Source of the DNA: an uncultured Flavobacteriaceae bacterium
GTDB lineage: Bacteria; Bacteroidota; Bacteroidia; Flavobacteriales; Flavobacteriaceae
Direction: 5' to 3'
Assembly (NCBI GenBank): GCA_947501845.1
Contig: CANMXP010000012.1
Coordinates: 62,001 to 126,000, forward strand
DNA length: 64,000 nucleotides
Positions 1 to 9,309 of this stretch are shown here, piece by piece (position 1 is the first letter of the stretch; every line of letters starts with the position of its first letter). Below the pieces are notes generated by a model. The model was not told where the DNA came from. It saw only the letters and a list, made by a program, of their open reading frames with translations, and searched no databases. Position numbers and translations under genes: made by a program.

Positions 1-200
1 CAGACATTAAAAATAATCTATAGGATGGATTGCTCAGGGACAAGCTAGAAATGTTAAGCACACTAAAAATATATAACTCAAAAAGGAAATAAGAATCGTT
101 TTTATTAAGGTCTAAAGGTTAGTTAAAAGTCAAAAATGATTCTGTTTCCTTTTTTTAGTAAGTCTAGACCTTTTTGGTTCTTTTTGCGGTCATGACAAAA

Positions 201-2160
201 AACATCCTGTCTATACTAGGAGCTACAGCGTACCACATTTTTTCGGTATTTATAACAAGTGTTTTAGAGTTTACTTTTCTTTGCTCGTCCAAAGAAAAGT
301 AACAAAAGAAAAGACGCCCTTTCGGGGGCATTTCTTCTCATGCTCGCGCCAGAGAAGAACCAAGCCCAAAACTTCGCGTCGCCCAGCCCCAACGTCCAGC
401 ACTGATGCTCCTGTACCTCGAAGCTTTTGTGCTTTATGCTTCCGAAAGGTCGGGGACAGTCCAATGGTCCTTTCCGTGCAATGGGCAGCGTGACTCTACC
501 TCCCTGAATAAAAATGACGATGGAGCCGGCATAGCCTAGACTTTTTTGGTTCTTTTGTGGCCATGACAAAAAAACATGTCATTTATGTGGTTTGATCTTG
601 TTTGTGTTGTAAATCATGTAGTTATATACATTTTAGGTGAGTTCATGTCATTCCGAATGAGGAACGAAGAGGAATCTTACCCCTCTGAGGTTTCTCATTT
701 CTTTCGAAATAACAAACATCTGAGAACAAAAATTTAATGTTATTTCATTAAAAAAGTTATATCGACTGACGTTATCATAGAAAAACAACATCCTGCCTAC
801 ACTAGGACCTAGAGTGTACCACATTTTTTCGGTATTTATAACAAGTGTTTTAGAGTTTACTTTTCTTTGCTCGTCCAAAGAAAAGTAACAAAAGAAAAGA
901 CGCCCTTTCGGGAGGCATTTCTTCTCATGCTCGCGCCAGAGAAGAACCAAGCCCAAAACTTCGCGTCGCCCCGCCCCAACGTCCAGCACTGATGCTCCTG
1001 TACCTCGAAACTTTTGTGCTTTATGCTTCCGAAAGGTCGGGGACAGTCCAATGGTCCTTTCCGTGCAATGGGCAGCGTGACTCTACCTCCCTGAATAAAA
1101 ACGACCATGAGGCTGGCATAGCAATCATATAGTTATATACATTTTAGGTGAGTTCATGTCATTCCGAATGAGGAACGAAGAGGAATCTTATTCCTCTGGG
1201 ATTTCTCATTTCTTTCGAAATGACAAACATCTGAGAACCAAAATTTAGTGTTATTTCATTTAAAAAGTATACCGACTGACGTTATCATAGAAAACAACAT
1301 TATGCCTATACTAGGACCTAGAGTGTACCACATTTTTTCGGTATTTATAACAAGTGTTTTAGAGTTTACTTTTCTTTGCTCGTCCAAAGAAAAGTAACAA
1401 AAAAAAAGAAGCCCTTTCGGGAGGCATTTCTTCTCATGCTCGCGCCCAATGCCATTAATTTAAGAGTGAAATGTCAGTCTGAGTGCAGTCGAAGACAATA
1501 TAAAGTTTTAGTTTTAAAAGCATTTCGACTGCGCTCAATGTGACAAAACAAAATAAATTCCCTTAACTTAATGACATTGTGCTCCCGCCAGAGAAGAACC
1601 AAGCCCAAAACTTCGCGTCGCCCTGCCCCAACGTCCAGCACTGATGCTCCTGTACCTCGAAGCTTTTGTGCTTTATGCTTCCGAAAGGTCGGGGACAGTC
1701 CAATGGTCCTTTCCGTGCAATGGGCAGCGTGACTCTACCTCCCTGAATAAAAACGACTATGGGGCTGGCATAGCAATCATATAGTTATATACATTTTAGG
1801 CAAGGTTATGTCATTCCGAATGAGGAACGAAGAGGAATCTTACCCCTCTGGGATTTCTCATTTCTTTCGAAATAACAAACATCTGAGAACAAAAATTTAA
1901 TGTTATTTCATTAAAAAGTTATACAGACTGACGTTATCATAGAAAACAACATCCTGCCTATACTAGGACCTAGAGTGTACCACATTTTTTCGGTATTTAT
2001 AACAAGTGTTTTAGAGTTTACTTTTCTTTGCTCGTCCAAAGAAAAGTAACAAAATAAAAGACGCCTTTTCAGGAGGCCCAATGGTTCTTTCCGTGCAATG
2101 GGCAGGCGAGACCTTATTGCCCTGAAGAAGAACGGCCATGGGATTGGTATAGCGGCCTAT
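201..2160. repeat. Gene-free array of tandem ~509-bp repeats
   Basis: Four copies of one unit start near 201, 787, 1296 and 1948. The second-to-third spacing is 509 bp. The third-to-fourth spacing is 652 bp, which is 509 plus a 143-bp insertion described separately. The last copy is cut short near 2110. Each unit has a block containing a perfect 13-bp hairpin (TTACTTTTCTTTG, 6-nt loop, inverse), then a GC-richer block ending in GGGCAGCGTGACTCTACCTC, then a spacer resembling the dispersed TGTCATTCCGAATGAGG / TTTCGAAATGACA palindromes. A reverse-complement copy lies at about 17290-17690. Open frames inside it give low-complexity peptides with no recognisable domain, so I do not call genes here. 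Bases 1-200 carry no gene either. Confidence 0.85.
1447..1579. mobile_element. 133-bp MITE-like element nested in repeat copy 3
   Basis: The element begins CAATGCCATTAA and ends TTAATGACATTG, forming imperfect terminal inverted repeats. It is flanked by TGCTCGCGCC (1437-1446) and TGCTCCCGCC (1580-1589), a 10-bp target duplication with one mismatch. Copies 1 and 2 of the host repeat lack both the element and the second flank. Internally it carries a second inverted repeat of the GACTGCGCTCA / TGAGYGCAGTC type. It has no coding capacity, so it would need a transposase in trans. The same insertion occurs at 17448-17580. Confidence 0.8.
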
Positions 2161-2914
2161 CTAAAATTCCGTTGAAAATCAAGGAGGCAGGATCGGCTGA
2201 GGGATAAAAAGCTGTTTGAGCGAGCTATCGTTTTATTGATGCTCATTGATATTATGGTAAATAAACAACATAGGCAGACAAACCGAGACATTGGGAGAGT
2301 TCTTTTTATCCGTGGCTGGGGACTCCGTAGCATTTTCAGCGAAATTTTAGTAAGCCTAGACTTTTTTGGTTCTTTTTGCGGCAATGGCTAAAAGAACATA
2401 CAATAATTCTTCATGTAACTTAAAACCAACCAAATAATTTTATTCATGCGAAAGCAATACCTATTTGAGTTTACCAGTTAGTTAATATTAAGTCTCAGTT
2501 TTCAACTCAATCAGCAAAGTAATCTTATGACTTCACCATAATGTTTTTACTTAAAACCACCAGGTCTGTAATCGTTAATTTCACAATTCAAGCATTTTAG
2601 TAGCTAAAAAATAAAGATTTATTAATATTTAATTTACTGATAATTAAATAATTGTATTTTTTAAATAAAATTTATACCACCCCCTTTTTATTTTTAGTTG
2701 TAATAACTATACAGAACTCATCGACTCTCTCTTATCAAAGTGAAAAATGAGACTCTCACCACCCCCCCCTAATTTACCTTTTATTAAATTATAGTATGAT
2801 AGTTGAATGATATACTATGAAATAAAAAAGGTGTGGTAATGGTGACTGATAAGTAGAAATGATATTTATATCATAAAAAATGAAAATGAGTTTATAATCT
2901 AACTAATAGCATTA
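2161..2914. other. Intergenic region upstream of fecR with C-rich motifs; no sigma factor gene
   Basis: I see no supportable gene here. ECF sigma factor genes normally sit directly upstream of fecR in Bacteroidota, but no sigma-like frame is present. Two C-rich tracts, ACCACCCCCTTTTT near 2676 and CACCACCCCCCCC near 2757, precede fecR by about 240 and 155 bp. A related tract, ACCACCCACCCGCTTTT near 18290, lies about 210 bp before the fecR remnant at 18499. The tract is therefore conserved between the two loci and may be regulatory. Confidence 0.5.
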
Positions 2915-4081
2915 ATGGATCATTCCAATAAAATAAAACCTCTCTCAAAAAAATTAGCAGCTTCGCTAATTAAAAATGAAGCACTTGGTGATATAGACAA
3001 ATCTGAGATTTTCGACACTAACACTAAAGAGGACATGCTTATGGCTATTAGAGAAAGCAAATATGCAAAGCTTTTAAAAGAGATCGATACAGAAAAAGAT
3101 TGGAAGGCTTTAGAAAGAAAAATACAACAACGTTCCAGAAACCCTTATAGGTTTTGGTATTATGGTGCAGCAGCTTCGGTTGTGCTACTCATCTCTATAG
3201 GCTTAGTTTTTAATGAAACAAATAAAAAACAGAATTTTGACTATGAGGAGCCAACAATAGTAAACAATAATATAGAAATAGGAACAGACAAAGCAACCTT
3301 AACCTTAGAGGATGGGTCTAATATCATTCTTGAAAAAGGACAGCTTTACGAATCAAACCATATAACCAGTAACGGCGAAGAAATTATTTACCAATCACAG
3401 GCACCCCGAGTACAGTCGAGGGACAATAACTACAACATATTAACCATTCCCAGAGGTGGTCAATTCTATATCATGTTATCCGATGGGACCAAAGTCTGGC
3501 TGAACTCAGAATCTAAACTAAAATACCCAGTAGCATTTCATGACGGTAAGACCCGACAGGTAGAGTTGGTTTATGGGGAAGCTTACTTTGATGTGTCTTC
3601 AAGTACAGAACACCAAGGTTCTAAATTCAAAGTGTTTCATCAAGCTCAAGAGGTTGAGGTATTGGGTACAGAGTTTAATATCAAAGCTTATAAAGATGAG
3701 CCGAATATCTATACCACTTTGGTGGAGGGGAAAGTAGCTGTACGTATAGCTGGTGCTAAGCGGACATTAGTGCCAAATCAACAATTACATCTTAATCTTG
3801 AAACTAGCAGCATAGCTGTTTCCAAGGTTGATATCTACAATGAAATTTCCTGGAAAGATGGTGTTTTTAGTTTTGAAAATATGCCATTGAAAGCCATTAT
3901 GAAAGTACTATCTCGGTGGTATGATATGGAGGTTGTTATTGAGAATGACATACAAAAGGAAGAGAGGTTTATTGGAACCTTCAATAAGAGCAATAGTATA
4001 GAAGATATACTAATAGCTATTAAGAATACTGGTTTTATTGATAACTATGAAATACATGATAAAATATTAACTATTAAATGA
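2915..4081 (+). CDS. FecR-family anti-sigma factor
   Basis: This is an inner-membrane anti-sigma regulator of 388 aa, the usual length. Residues 1-78 are cytoplasmic. One membrane helix lies near 80-100. The periplasmic FecR domain covers about 170-275, with PRGGQFYIMLSDGTKVWLNS and GEAYFDV. A C-terminal DUF4974 domain covers about 315-388, starting FSFENMPLKAIMKVLSRWY. In this family the periplasmic part contacts the STN domain of a TonB-dependent transducer, and the cytoplasmic part controls an ECF sigma factor. The STN-bearing SusC at 5888 is the obvious partner, although a T9SS gene lies between them. The expected sigma factor gene is absent from the 750 bp upstream, so this is an orphan fecR unless its sigma factor is encoded elsewhere. 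Confidence 0.93.
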   Translation: MDHSNKIKPLSKKLAASLIKNEALGDIDKSEIFDTNTKEDMLMAIRESKYAKLLKEIDTEKDWKALERKIQQRSRNPYRFWYYGAAASVVLLISIGLVFNETNKKQNFDYEEPTIVNNNIEIGTDKATLTLEDGSNIILEKGQLYESNHITSNGEEIIYQSQAPRVQSRDNNYNILTIPRGGQFYIMLSDGTKVWLNSESKLKYPVAFHDGKTRQVELVYGEAYFDVSSSTEHQGSKFKVFHQAQEVEVLGTEFNIKAYKDEPNIYTTLVEGKVAVRIAGAKRTLVPNQQLHLNLETSSIAVSKVDIYNEISWKDGVFSFENMPLKAIMKVLSRWYDMEVVIENDIQKEERFIGTFNKSNSIEDILIAIKNTGFIDNYEIHDKILTIK

Positions 4082-4219
4082 ATTACTAACAATTAAATAA
4101 TCCCTATTATGAAACAGCAATACTCAATTTTTAGACAGTTCAAGATTTTATTAAAGATATTACATGCTGGAGCTGAGTGTAGTCGAAGTATGTTCTTTAT
4201 AAAAAATAGAGATACACAT

Positions 4220-5398
4220 ATGAAAAATTTTGCATCTTTATTTGCACTATTAACATTAGCTTTTAATACAGTTAGTGCGCAAACTCTTTTCGGATGGGAG
4301 GCAGCGGTAGCAAGTGGAGATGCTACAACCGAGACCATTGATGGAATTACCACGACTTTAACCAATGATAACGTTGGTGCGGGAATTGCTATACCAACGA
4401 ATTGGGGAGGCTGGCAAGGGTCATCGGGCAATGTTGTAAGCACTGGTTCTACAACTTCGGTTACATTTACTTTTAGTGAAGCGGTTGATGTCCATTCCAT
4501 TTTGCCTATGGATGCTTCTTCTGCAACAATTGATTATACATTAACACCTTCAGGAGGTTCAAACTCACCAGTTGTGGTGTCTTTAACTAGTGGTGGAGCA
4601 CCTGGTTTGGTCCCTGTGGAATTAAACTGGACGAACGTAACCTCCTTTACGGTAACAGCTCCATCTCTTTCTAACATGGCATTCGATTTGTTATCGATGA
4701 GTATGGCTAGTCCACTACCAGCTATTGTTTTTGGTTGGGAAACTGCAGTAGCAAGTGGAGATGCTACAACCGAGACCATTGATGGAATTACCACGACTTT
4801 AACCAATGATAATGTTGGTGCGGGAATTGCTATACCAACGAATTGGGGAGGCTGGCAAGGGTCATCGGGCAATGTTGTAAGCACTGGTTCTACAACTTCG
4901 GTTACATTTACTTTTAGTGAAGCGGTTGATGTCCATTCCATTTTGCCTATGGATGCTTCTTCTGCAACAATTGATTATACATTAACACCTTCAGGAGGTT
5001 CAAACTCACCAGTTGTGGTGTCTTTAACTAGTGGTGGAGCACCTGGTTTGGTCCCTGTGGAATTAAACTGGACGAACGTAACCTCCTTTACGGTAACAGC
5101 TTCATCTCTCTCTAATATGGCATTCGATTTGTTATCGGTGAATGTCGCTAGATTGTCCAATCCAGAAATTTTTAATAACCAAAGAATATCTGTTTATCCT
5201 AATCCAGTAAAAAATATTTTATACATTAAAAATGCTTCTGGTTTAAATTATATAAATGTATATGATAGTCTAGGACAGAAAGTATTGAGAAGTAACCATA
5301 AATATATTGATGTAAGCAATTTGTCAAAAGGAATGTACTTTTTAGAAATACATACTACTAATTCTAGAATAGAAACTAAAAGAATTATTAAGAGGTAA
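4220..5398 (+). CDS. T9SS-sorted surface protein with two near-identical 147-aa repeats
   Basis: I chose the ATG at 4220 because it opens a clear signal peptide (MKNFASLFALLTLAFNTVSA, cut before Q). An upstream in-frame ATG at 4109 would put a charged 37-residue stretch, partly a dispersed repeat, ahead of it. The mature protein has two 147-aa modules starting FGWEAAVASGD and FGWETAVASGD, rich in Thr, Ser and Gly and probably beta-sandwich. The last ~75 residues are a type A type IX secretion sorting domain (VYPNPVKNILYI; LSKGMYFLEI). The product should cross the outer membrane by T9SS and be surface-attached or released. I do not recognise the repeat module's function. The gene lies between fecR and susC, where a gene of this kind is unusual. 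Confidence 0.85.
   Translation: MKNFASLFALLTLAFNTVSAQTLFGWEAAVASGDATTETIDGITTTLTNDNVGAGIAIPTNWGGWQGSSGNVVSTGSTTSVTFTFSEAVDVHSILPMDASSATIDYTLTPSGGSNSPVVVSLTSGGAPGLVPVELNWTNVTSFTVTAPSLSNMAFDLLSMSMASPLPAIVFGWETAVASGDATTETIDGITTTLTNDNVGAGIAIPTNWGGWQGSSGNVVSTGSTTSVTFTFSEAVDVHSILPMDASSATIDYTLTPSGGSNSPVVVSLTSGGAPGLVPVELNWTNVTSFTVTASSLSNMAFDLLSVNVARLSNPEIFNNQRISVYPNPVKNILYIKNASGLNYINVYDSLGQKVLRSNHKYIDVSNLSKGMYFLEIHTTNSRIETKRIIKR
4311..5151 (+). repeat. Near-identical 441-bp direct repeat inside the T9SS gene
   Basis: Bases 4311-4710 and 4752-5151 match almost perfectly with a register of exactly 441 bp (147 codons). The few differences cluster at the edges, for example AGCTCCATCTC versus AGCTTCATCTC. 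This indicates a recent in-frame duplication or ongoing gene conversion. Deletion or expansion by recombination would keep the frame. Confidence 0.9.
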
Positions 5399-5409
5399 AT
5401 AAAAGTTTT

Positions 5410-5443
5410 ACTTTGAGTCTCTGCAAAGACAGAGATTCAAAGT
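5410..5443 (+). terminator. Hairpin downstream of the T9SS gene
   Basis: ACTTTGAGTCTCTG and CAGAGATTCAAAGT form a 14-bp stem with one G-T pair and a 6-nt loop, beginning 12 bp after the stop codon. There is no strong T-run after it, so termination is likely but not certain. Confidence 0.5.
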
Positions 5444-5788
5444 ACTTTGTGATATTCGACGAATCTGCCGAACTCGTTTCAGTATATAATTAGAAGGTAA
5501 ATGTGGGGCTGAGAAAGTAATTATTGAATCTGTTGGGATACGGATATGGTAATATTTAGGTTTTTTGAAGAAGAGTTTGTCTACTGATTTGTCAATACAG
5601 GGACATTAAAAGTTGGTAAGTTTATTGATTCCACGATGCAGTCAGGACCTTAAAATCATATAATTCCTAAGTCCTGTTCTTAGTAGGGTGTTAGAAGAGT
5701 TATTATAGCGAATAAAAGTAATTCGAATGACTAATTTAAAAATGTTCCAAATATAAAATCACAACGGTCTAAATAGAGTTTTATTAAA

Positions 5789-5838
5789 GGAGGGAAAACA
5801 GTTCGCACTGTGGTAAGTAGAAAAACTGTAAACCCTCC
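5789..5838 (+). promoter_or_regulatory. Hairpin in the leader of susC (locus 1)
   Basis: GGAGGGAAAACAGTT and AACTGTAAACCCTCC pair over 15 positions with a 3-nt internal mismatch, separated by 20 nt. The structure ends 49 bp before the susC ATG. Its loop holds TGGTAAGTA followed by AACTG and a C-rich stretch. A similar string, TGGTAAGTAATTAACTGAAG then CCCCC, occurs at 18817-18841 before the second susC. I infer a shared 5' regulatory element. The rest of 5444-5887 shows no gene. Confidence 0.4.
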
Positions 5839-5887
5839 AAAGTTGCGTAATCATTAATTAAATAACTAACAAATTACACGTAAATTT

Positions 5888-8800
5888 ATGAAAATTGAAT
5901 GGACTTATGTGCTTTTCATAAGTGGAAAAATAATAAATCTTATTATGCGAACTTTTATTTTTTTGTTCTGTGCTGCTCTATTTAGCTTATCACCAGAGCA
6001 TACTATGTCCCAAAATGATAAGATTGTTATAGGAGAAGATATGGAGGTGTCTGTAGATAAGGTATTCAAAATCATTAAAGCGCAAACAGACTATTCATTT
6101 GTTTATCATGAAAATTTGTTTAAAAGCTTTCCAATGGTTGAGCTCAAAAAAGGAAGAATTCAAGTTAACAAACTATTAAGACAAAGCCTTTTGCATGGAG
6201 ATGTCAATGTTATTTTTACGGCTAACAGTACAATTATTATAAAAAATAATTCTAAATCTCAGCAAATCAGTGTCTCTGGAAAAGTTACAGATGAATCAGG
6301 AATGCCTGTGCCAGGGGTCACTGTGTTAATCAAGGGAACAACTAAAGGCACGTTAACTGATACAAATGGGTATTACACTATTAAAGTACCAGATCCAGCC
6401 AATGTTTTAGTTTTTTCATATGTCAGCTATGAAAAGTATGAAATTACTGCAGGAACACAATCAGTTATTAATGTCTCACTCAAGGAAAGTATTACCGAAT
6501 TGGATGTAATTACTATTAGTGCCCGGTATTATAATAATAGCCAAAAGGAAGAGACAGGAGCAGTCAGTAAAATTGATGCTAGAGTTATTGAAAAGCAACC
6601 AGTAAATAATCTACTAGCTACTATGCAGGGGCATATACCGAGTGTCAACATATCACAGAATACGGGGGTTCCGGGTAGTAATTTTCGTATTAGAATTCGA
6701 GGAGAAAATTTTATAAATGAAGGCCCTTTCTCTATTGATAATGACCCTTTGTATGTTATCGATGGAGTACCTTATAATTCTACATCCTTGGAGAATGTGT
6801 CGAGTTTAGCAGGAGGTATCATTGGCAGTGGAGGGGTTAGTCCACTAAACGCTATTAACCCTGGAGATATTAAAAGTATAGAGGTGCTTAAAGATGCCGA
6901 TGCCACAGCTATTTATGGTTCTCGAGGCGCAAATGGGGTTGTGCTAATTACCACCAAAAAAGGAAGGATTGGGAAAACACAAATCAAGGTCAACCTTAGT
7001 ACTTCATTAAGTGAAGTTACTAATTTTGTGGATTTGTTAAATACAAATCAGTATTTAGAAGTTCGTAAAGAAACTATTGAAAATGAAGGATATAATCTAG
7101 AAGAGCCACTTCCAGGGTTTATATCAAGCGCACTACAAGATGTACTTTTATGGGATAATGAGCGTAATATTGATTGGCAAAAGACACTTATTGGTAATGC
7201 GGCATATAGACAGAATGTTCAAATTTCTTTTTCAGGGGGAAATGAAAATACCCAATTTTTATTAAGTGGAGGGTACGTAGGTGAAACTACAGTTTTCATT
7301 GGCGACTCGAAATATGAGAAAACTTCAATGCATGTTAGTATAACTCATAAATCAAAAAATGACCGGTTTGGTTTAAATTTTTCTGGTAATTATGGTGCAG
7401 ATAATAATAATCTCCCAGGTAATGATCTAACAAGGCAATCAAGAGTATTACCTTCAAATGCCCCTCCGTTATATAATGATCAGGGTAACCTAAATCATTG
7501 GGACGAAATTTCTGCAAATAACTCGTTTATTAAAAATCCATTGATTTTTTTAGAGTCACAGTATAATGCCAAAAATCGAAGTATTATTGCGAATACCTTA
7601 CTGTCTTATAATTTAACTAAAGCATTAGAACTTAAGACAAGCTTTGGATATACAGATTATCGTTTGGATTCTTATTTGGCGCAGCCACATACAAGATTTA
7701 GTCCAAACATTATTCAGGGGCAATCTAGCAAGTATTCCCGAATTAAGAAAAATATAGGGGCTCGTAAATCTTGGATTATTGAACCACAAGTTAATTGGCA
7801 TCATAATTTGGGTAGTTTTAAACTTAAATTACTATTCGGAGCTTCATTCCAAAAGGATAGAGATGAACAATTGCGCATTTCTGGAGAGGACTTTTCTAGC
7901 AACTCACTTTTACTTAATTTGGCAGCTGCAGGAGAAACATTTATAGATCTTGATACGAGTTCCGAGTATAAATACCAGTCTTTTTTTGGAAGAGTTAATG
8001 TAAACTGGAATGATAAATATTTTTTAAACCTTACGGGTCGTCGAGATGGGTCTTCACGTTTTGGACCTGGTAGGCAATTTGGATTGTTCGGTGCTATTGG
8101 TGCCGCTTGGATATTCTCTGAAGAAAATTTCTTAAAGAACAATGCAATTTTAAGCTTTGGTAAATTACGTGCCAGTTATGGTATTACAGGAGCCGACACA
8201 TCGCCAAATTACGCATTCTATGATTCCTATGATGTTTCTGGAAACTATAATGGCTCGGGTTTAGAACCTTCAAGATTGTTCAATCCCGATTTTCGATGGG
8301 AAGAAACAACAAAGATGGAAGCCGCTATAGAATTAGGATTTTTTGATAATCGGATCTTCTTGTCAACATCATGGTATTGCAACCGCTCCTCGAATCAACT
8401 TACCAATCGTCCTTTGCCTTCCACAACAGGTTTTTCAAGTGTTAGCGCTAATTTGGATGCTATTGTAGAGAATAAAGGTTTTGAGGTAGAATTACGATCT
8501 TTAAATATTCAAGCTGGCAAGTTTAATTGGCGCACAACATTTAATATTTCAGCAAACAGGAATAAACTGGTAGCTTTTCCAAATCTTGAGGGGTCAACTT
8601 TTGCCAATAGACTTGTAATAGGTGAGCCATTAAATATTAACAGGTTGTATAATTTTTTAGGAGTAGATGCAGAAACTGGAATATACCAATTTGAAGATTT
8701 TAATAATGACGGAGTAATAAATGGAAACGATAACAATGAAAAACTTGTAGATTTAACACCAAAATATTTTGGAGGCTTTGGAAATACATTAAGTTATAAT

Positions 8801-9232
8801 AATTTTCAACTAGACGTGTTTTTCCAATTTATTAATCAAAAAAGTAAAACATATAACTCCCTTCATAACTTTGATGGAAGTACAATCGGTAACGTGCCTA
8901 CAACAGTTTTGAATCGTTGGCAGCAAGTAGGAGATTTAAGCGCTATTCAAGCCTACTACCTATGGACAAATCAAGAAGCTCGAATTGCAGCAGATAGGTA
9001 TGCTTTTAGCACGGCTTCGGTAACCGATGCTTCATTTATCCGATTGAGAAATGTATCATTAAGCTATTCAGTACCCAAGAAAGTAACAAAAAACTTGGAT
9101 GTTAATATTTACTTGCAAGGGCAAAACTTATTTGTTTTAACGGGGTATGATGGGGCAGACCCTGAAGTAAAAAGCTTATCAACATTACCTCCGTTACGCC
9201 AATTTACGTTAGGTCTAAACTTAAGCTTTTAA
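5888..9232 (+). CDS. SusC/RagA-family TonB-dependent transporter with STN domain
   Basis: This outer-membrane transporter would work with the SusD-like lipoprotein encoded next. It has 1114 aa. The N-terminal membrane segment (RTFIFLFCAALFSL) is followed by an STN domain at about 51-119. A CarboxypepD_reg-like domain at about 128-205 starts VSGKVTDESGMPVPGVTVLI. The plug domain follows, with the SusC signature AIYGSRGANGVVLITTKKG near 340, and then a beta-barrel ending in GLNLSF. An STN domain marks a transporter that signals across the envelope, consistent with the fecR gene at 2915. The substrate cannot be read from sequence. The downstream genes are not glycosidases, so a glycan substrate is not implied. 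It shares long stretches with the SusC at 18870. Confidence 0.95.
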   Translation: MKIEWTYVLFISGKIINLIMRTFIFLFCAALFSLSPEHTMSQNDKIVIGEDMEVSVDKVFKIIKAQTDYSFVYHENLFKSFPMVELKKGRIQVNKLLRQSLLHGDVNVIFTANSTIIIKNNSKSQQISVSGKVTDESGMPVPGVTVLIKGTTKGTLTDTNGYYTIKVPDPANVLVFSYVSYEKYEITAGTQSVINVSLKESITELDVITISARYYNNSQKEETGAVSKIDARVIEKQPVNNLLATMQGHIPSVNISQNTGVPGSNFRIRIRGENFINEGPFSIDNDPLYVIDGVPYNSTSLENVSSLAGGIIGSGGVSPLNAINPGDIKSIEVLKDADATAIYGSRGANGVVLITTKKGRIGKTQIKVNLSTSLSEVTNFVDLLNTNQYLEVRKETIENEGYNLEEPLPGFISSALQDVLLWDNERNIDWQKTLIGNAAYRQNVQISFSGGNENTQFLLSGGYVGETTVFIGDSKYEKTSMHVSITHKSKNDRFGLNFSGNYGADNNNLPGNDLTRQSRVLPSNAPPLYNDQGNLNHWDEISANNSFIKNPLIFLESQYNAKNRSIIANTLLSYNLTKALELKTSFGYTDYRLDSYLAQPHTRFSPNIIQGQSSKYSRIKKNIGARKSWIIEPQVNWHHNLGSFKLKLLFGASFQKDRDEQLRISGEDFSSNSLLLNLAAAGETFIDLDTSSEYKYQSFFGRVNVNWNDKYFLNLTGRRDGSSRFGPGRQFGLFGAIGAAWIFSEENFLKNNAILSFGKLRASYGITGADTSPNYAFYDSYDVSGNYNGSGLEPSRLFNPDFRWEETTKMEAAIELGFFDNRIFLSTSWYCNRSSNQLTNRPLPSTTGFSSVSANLDAIVENKGFEVELRSLNIQAGKFNWRTTFNISANRNKLVAFPNLEGSTFANRLVIGEPLNINRLYNFLGVDAETGIYQFEDFNNDGVINGNDNNEKLVDLTPKYFGGFGNTLSYNNFQLDVFFQFINQKSKTYNSLHNFDGSTIGNVPTTVLNRWQQVGDLSAIQAYYLWTNQEARIAADRYAFSTASVTDASFIRLRNVSLSYSVPKKVTKNLDVNIYLQGQNLFVLTGYDGADPEVKSLSTLPPLRQFTLGLNLSF

Positions 9233-9309
9233 TAATAAAAATAACTTATGCAGCTTAAAAATTATACAAAAGTAAGATGTCAGTTTCACTAAATATTTTA
9301 AGATATAGA

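Noticed and set aside
264-1108. Antisense open frames in the long repeat array (264-569, 648-989, 857-1108)
   Set aside because: They read across dispersed repeat sequence, differ between copies through frame changes, and give low-complexity peptides with no domain.
1-2160. CRISPR array as an explanation of the repeats at the start
   Set aside because: Units are ~509 bp, not short repeats with unique spacers, and no cas gene is present.
2157-2384. Open frame of 75 aa on the minus strand
   Set aside because: No recognisable domain and it runs into a repeat fragment at its end; composition is not protein-like.
4093-5160. Antisense open frames opposite the T9SS gene
   Set aside because: They mirror the coding repeats, so the two long frames are identical by duplication, not by selection.
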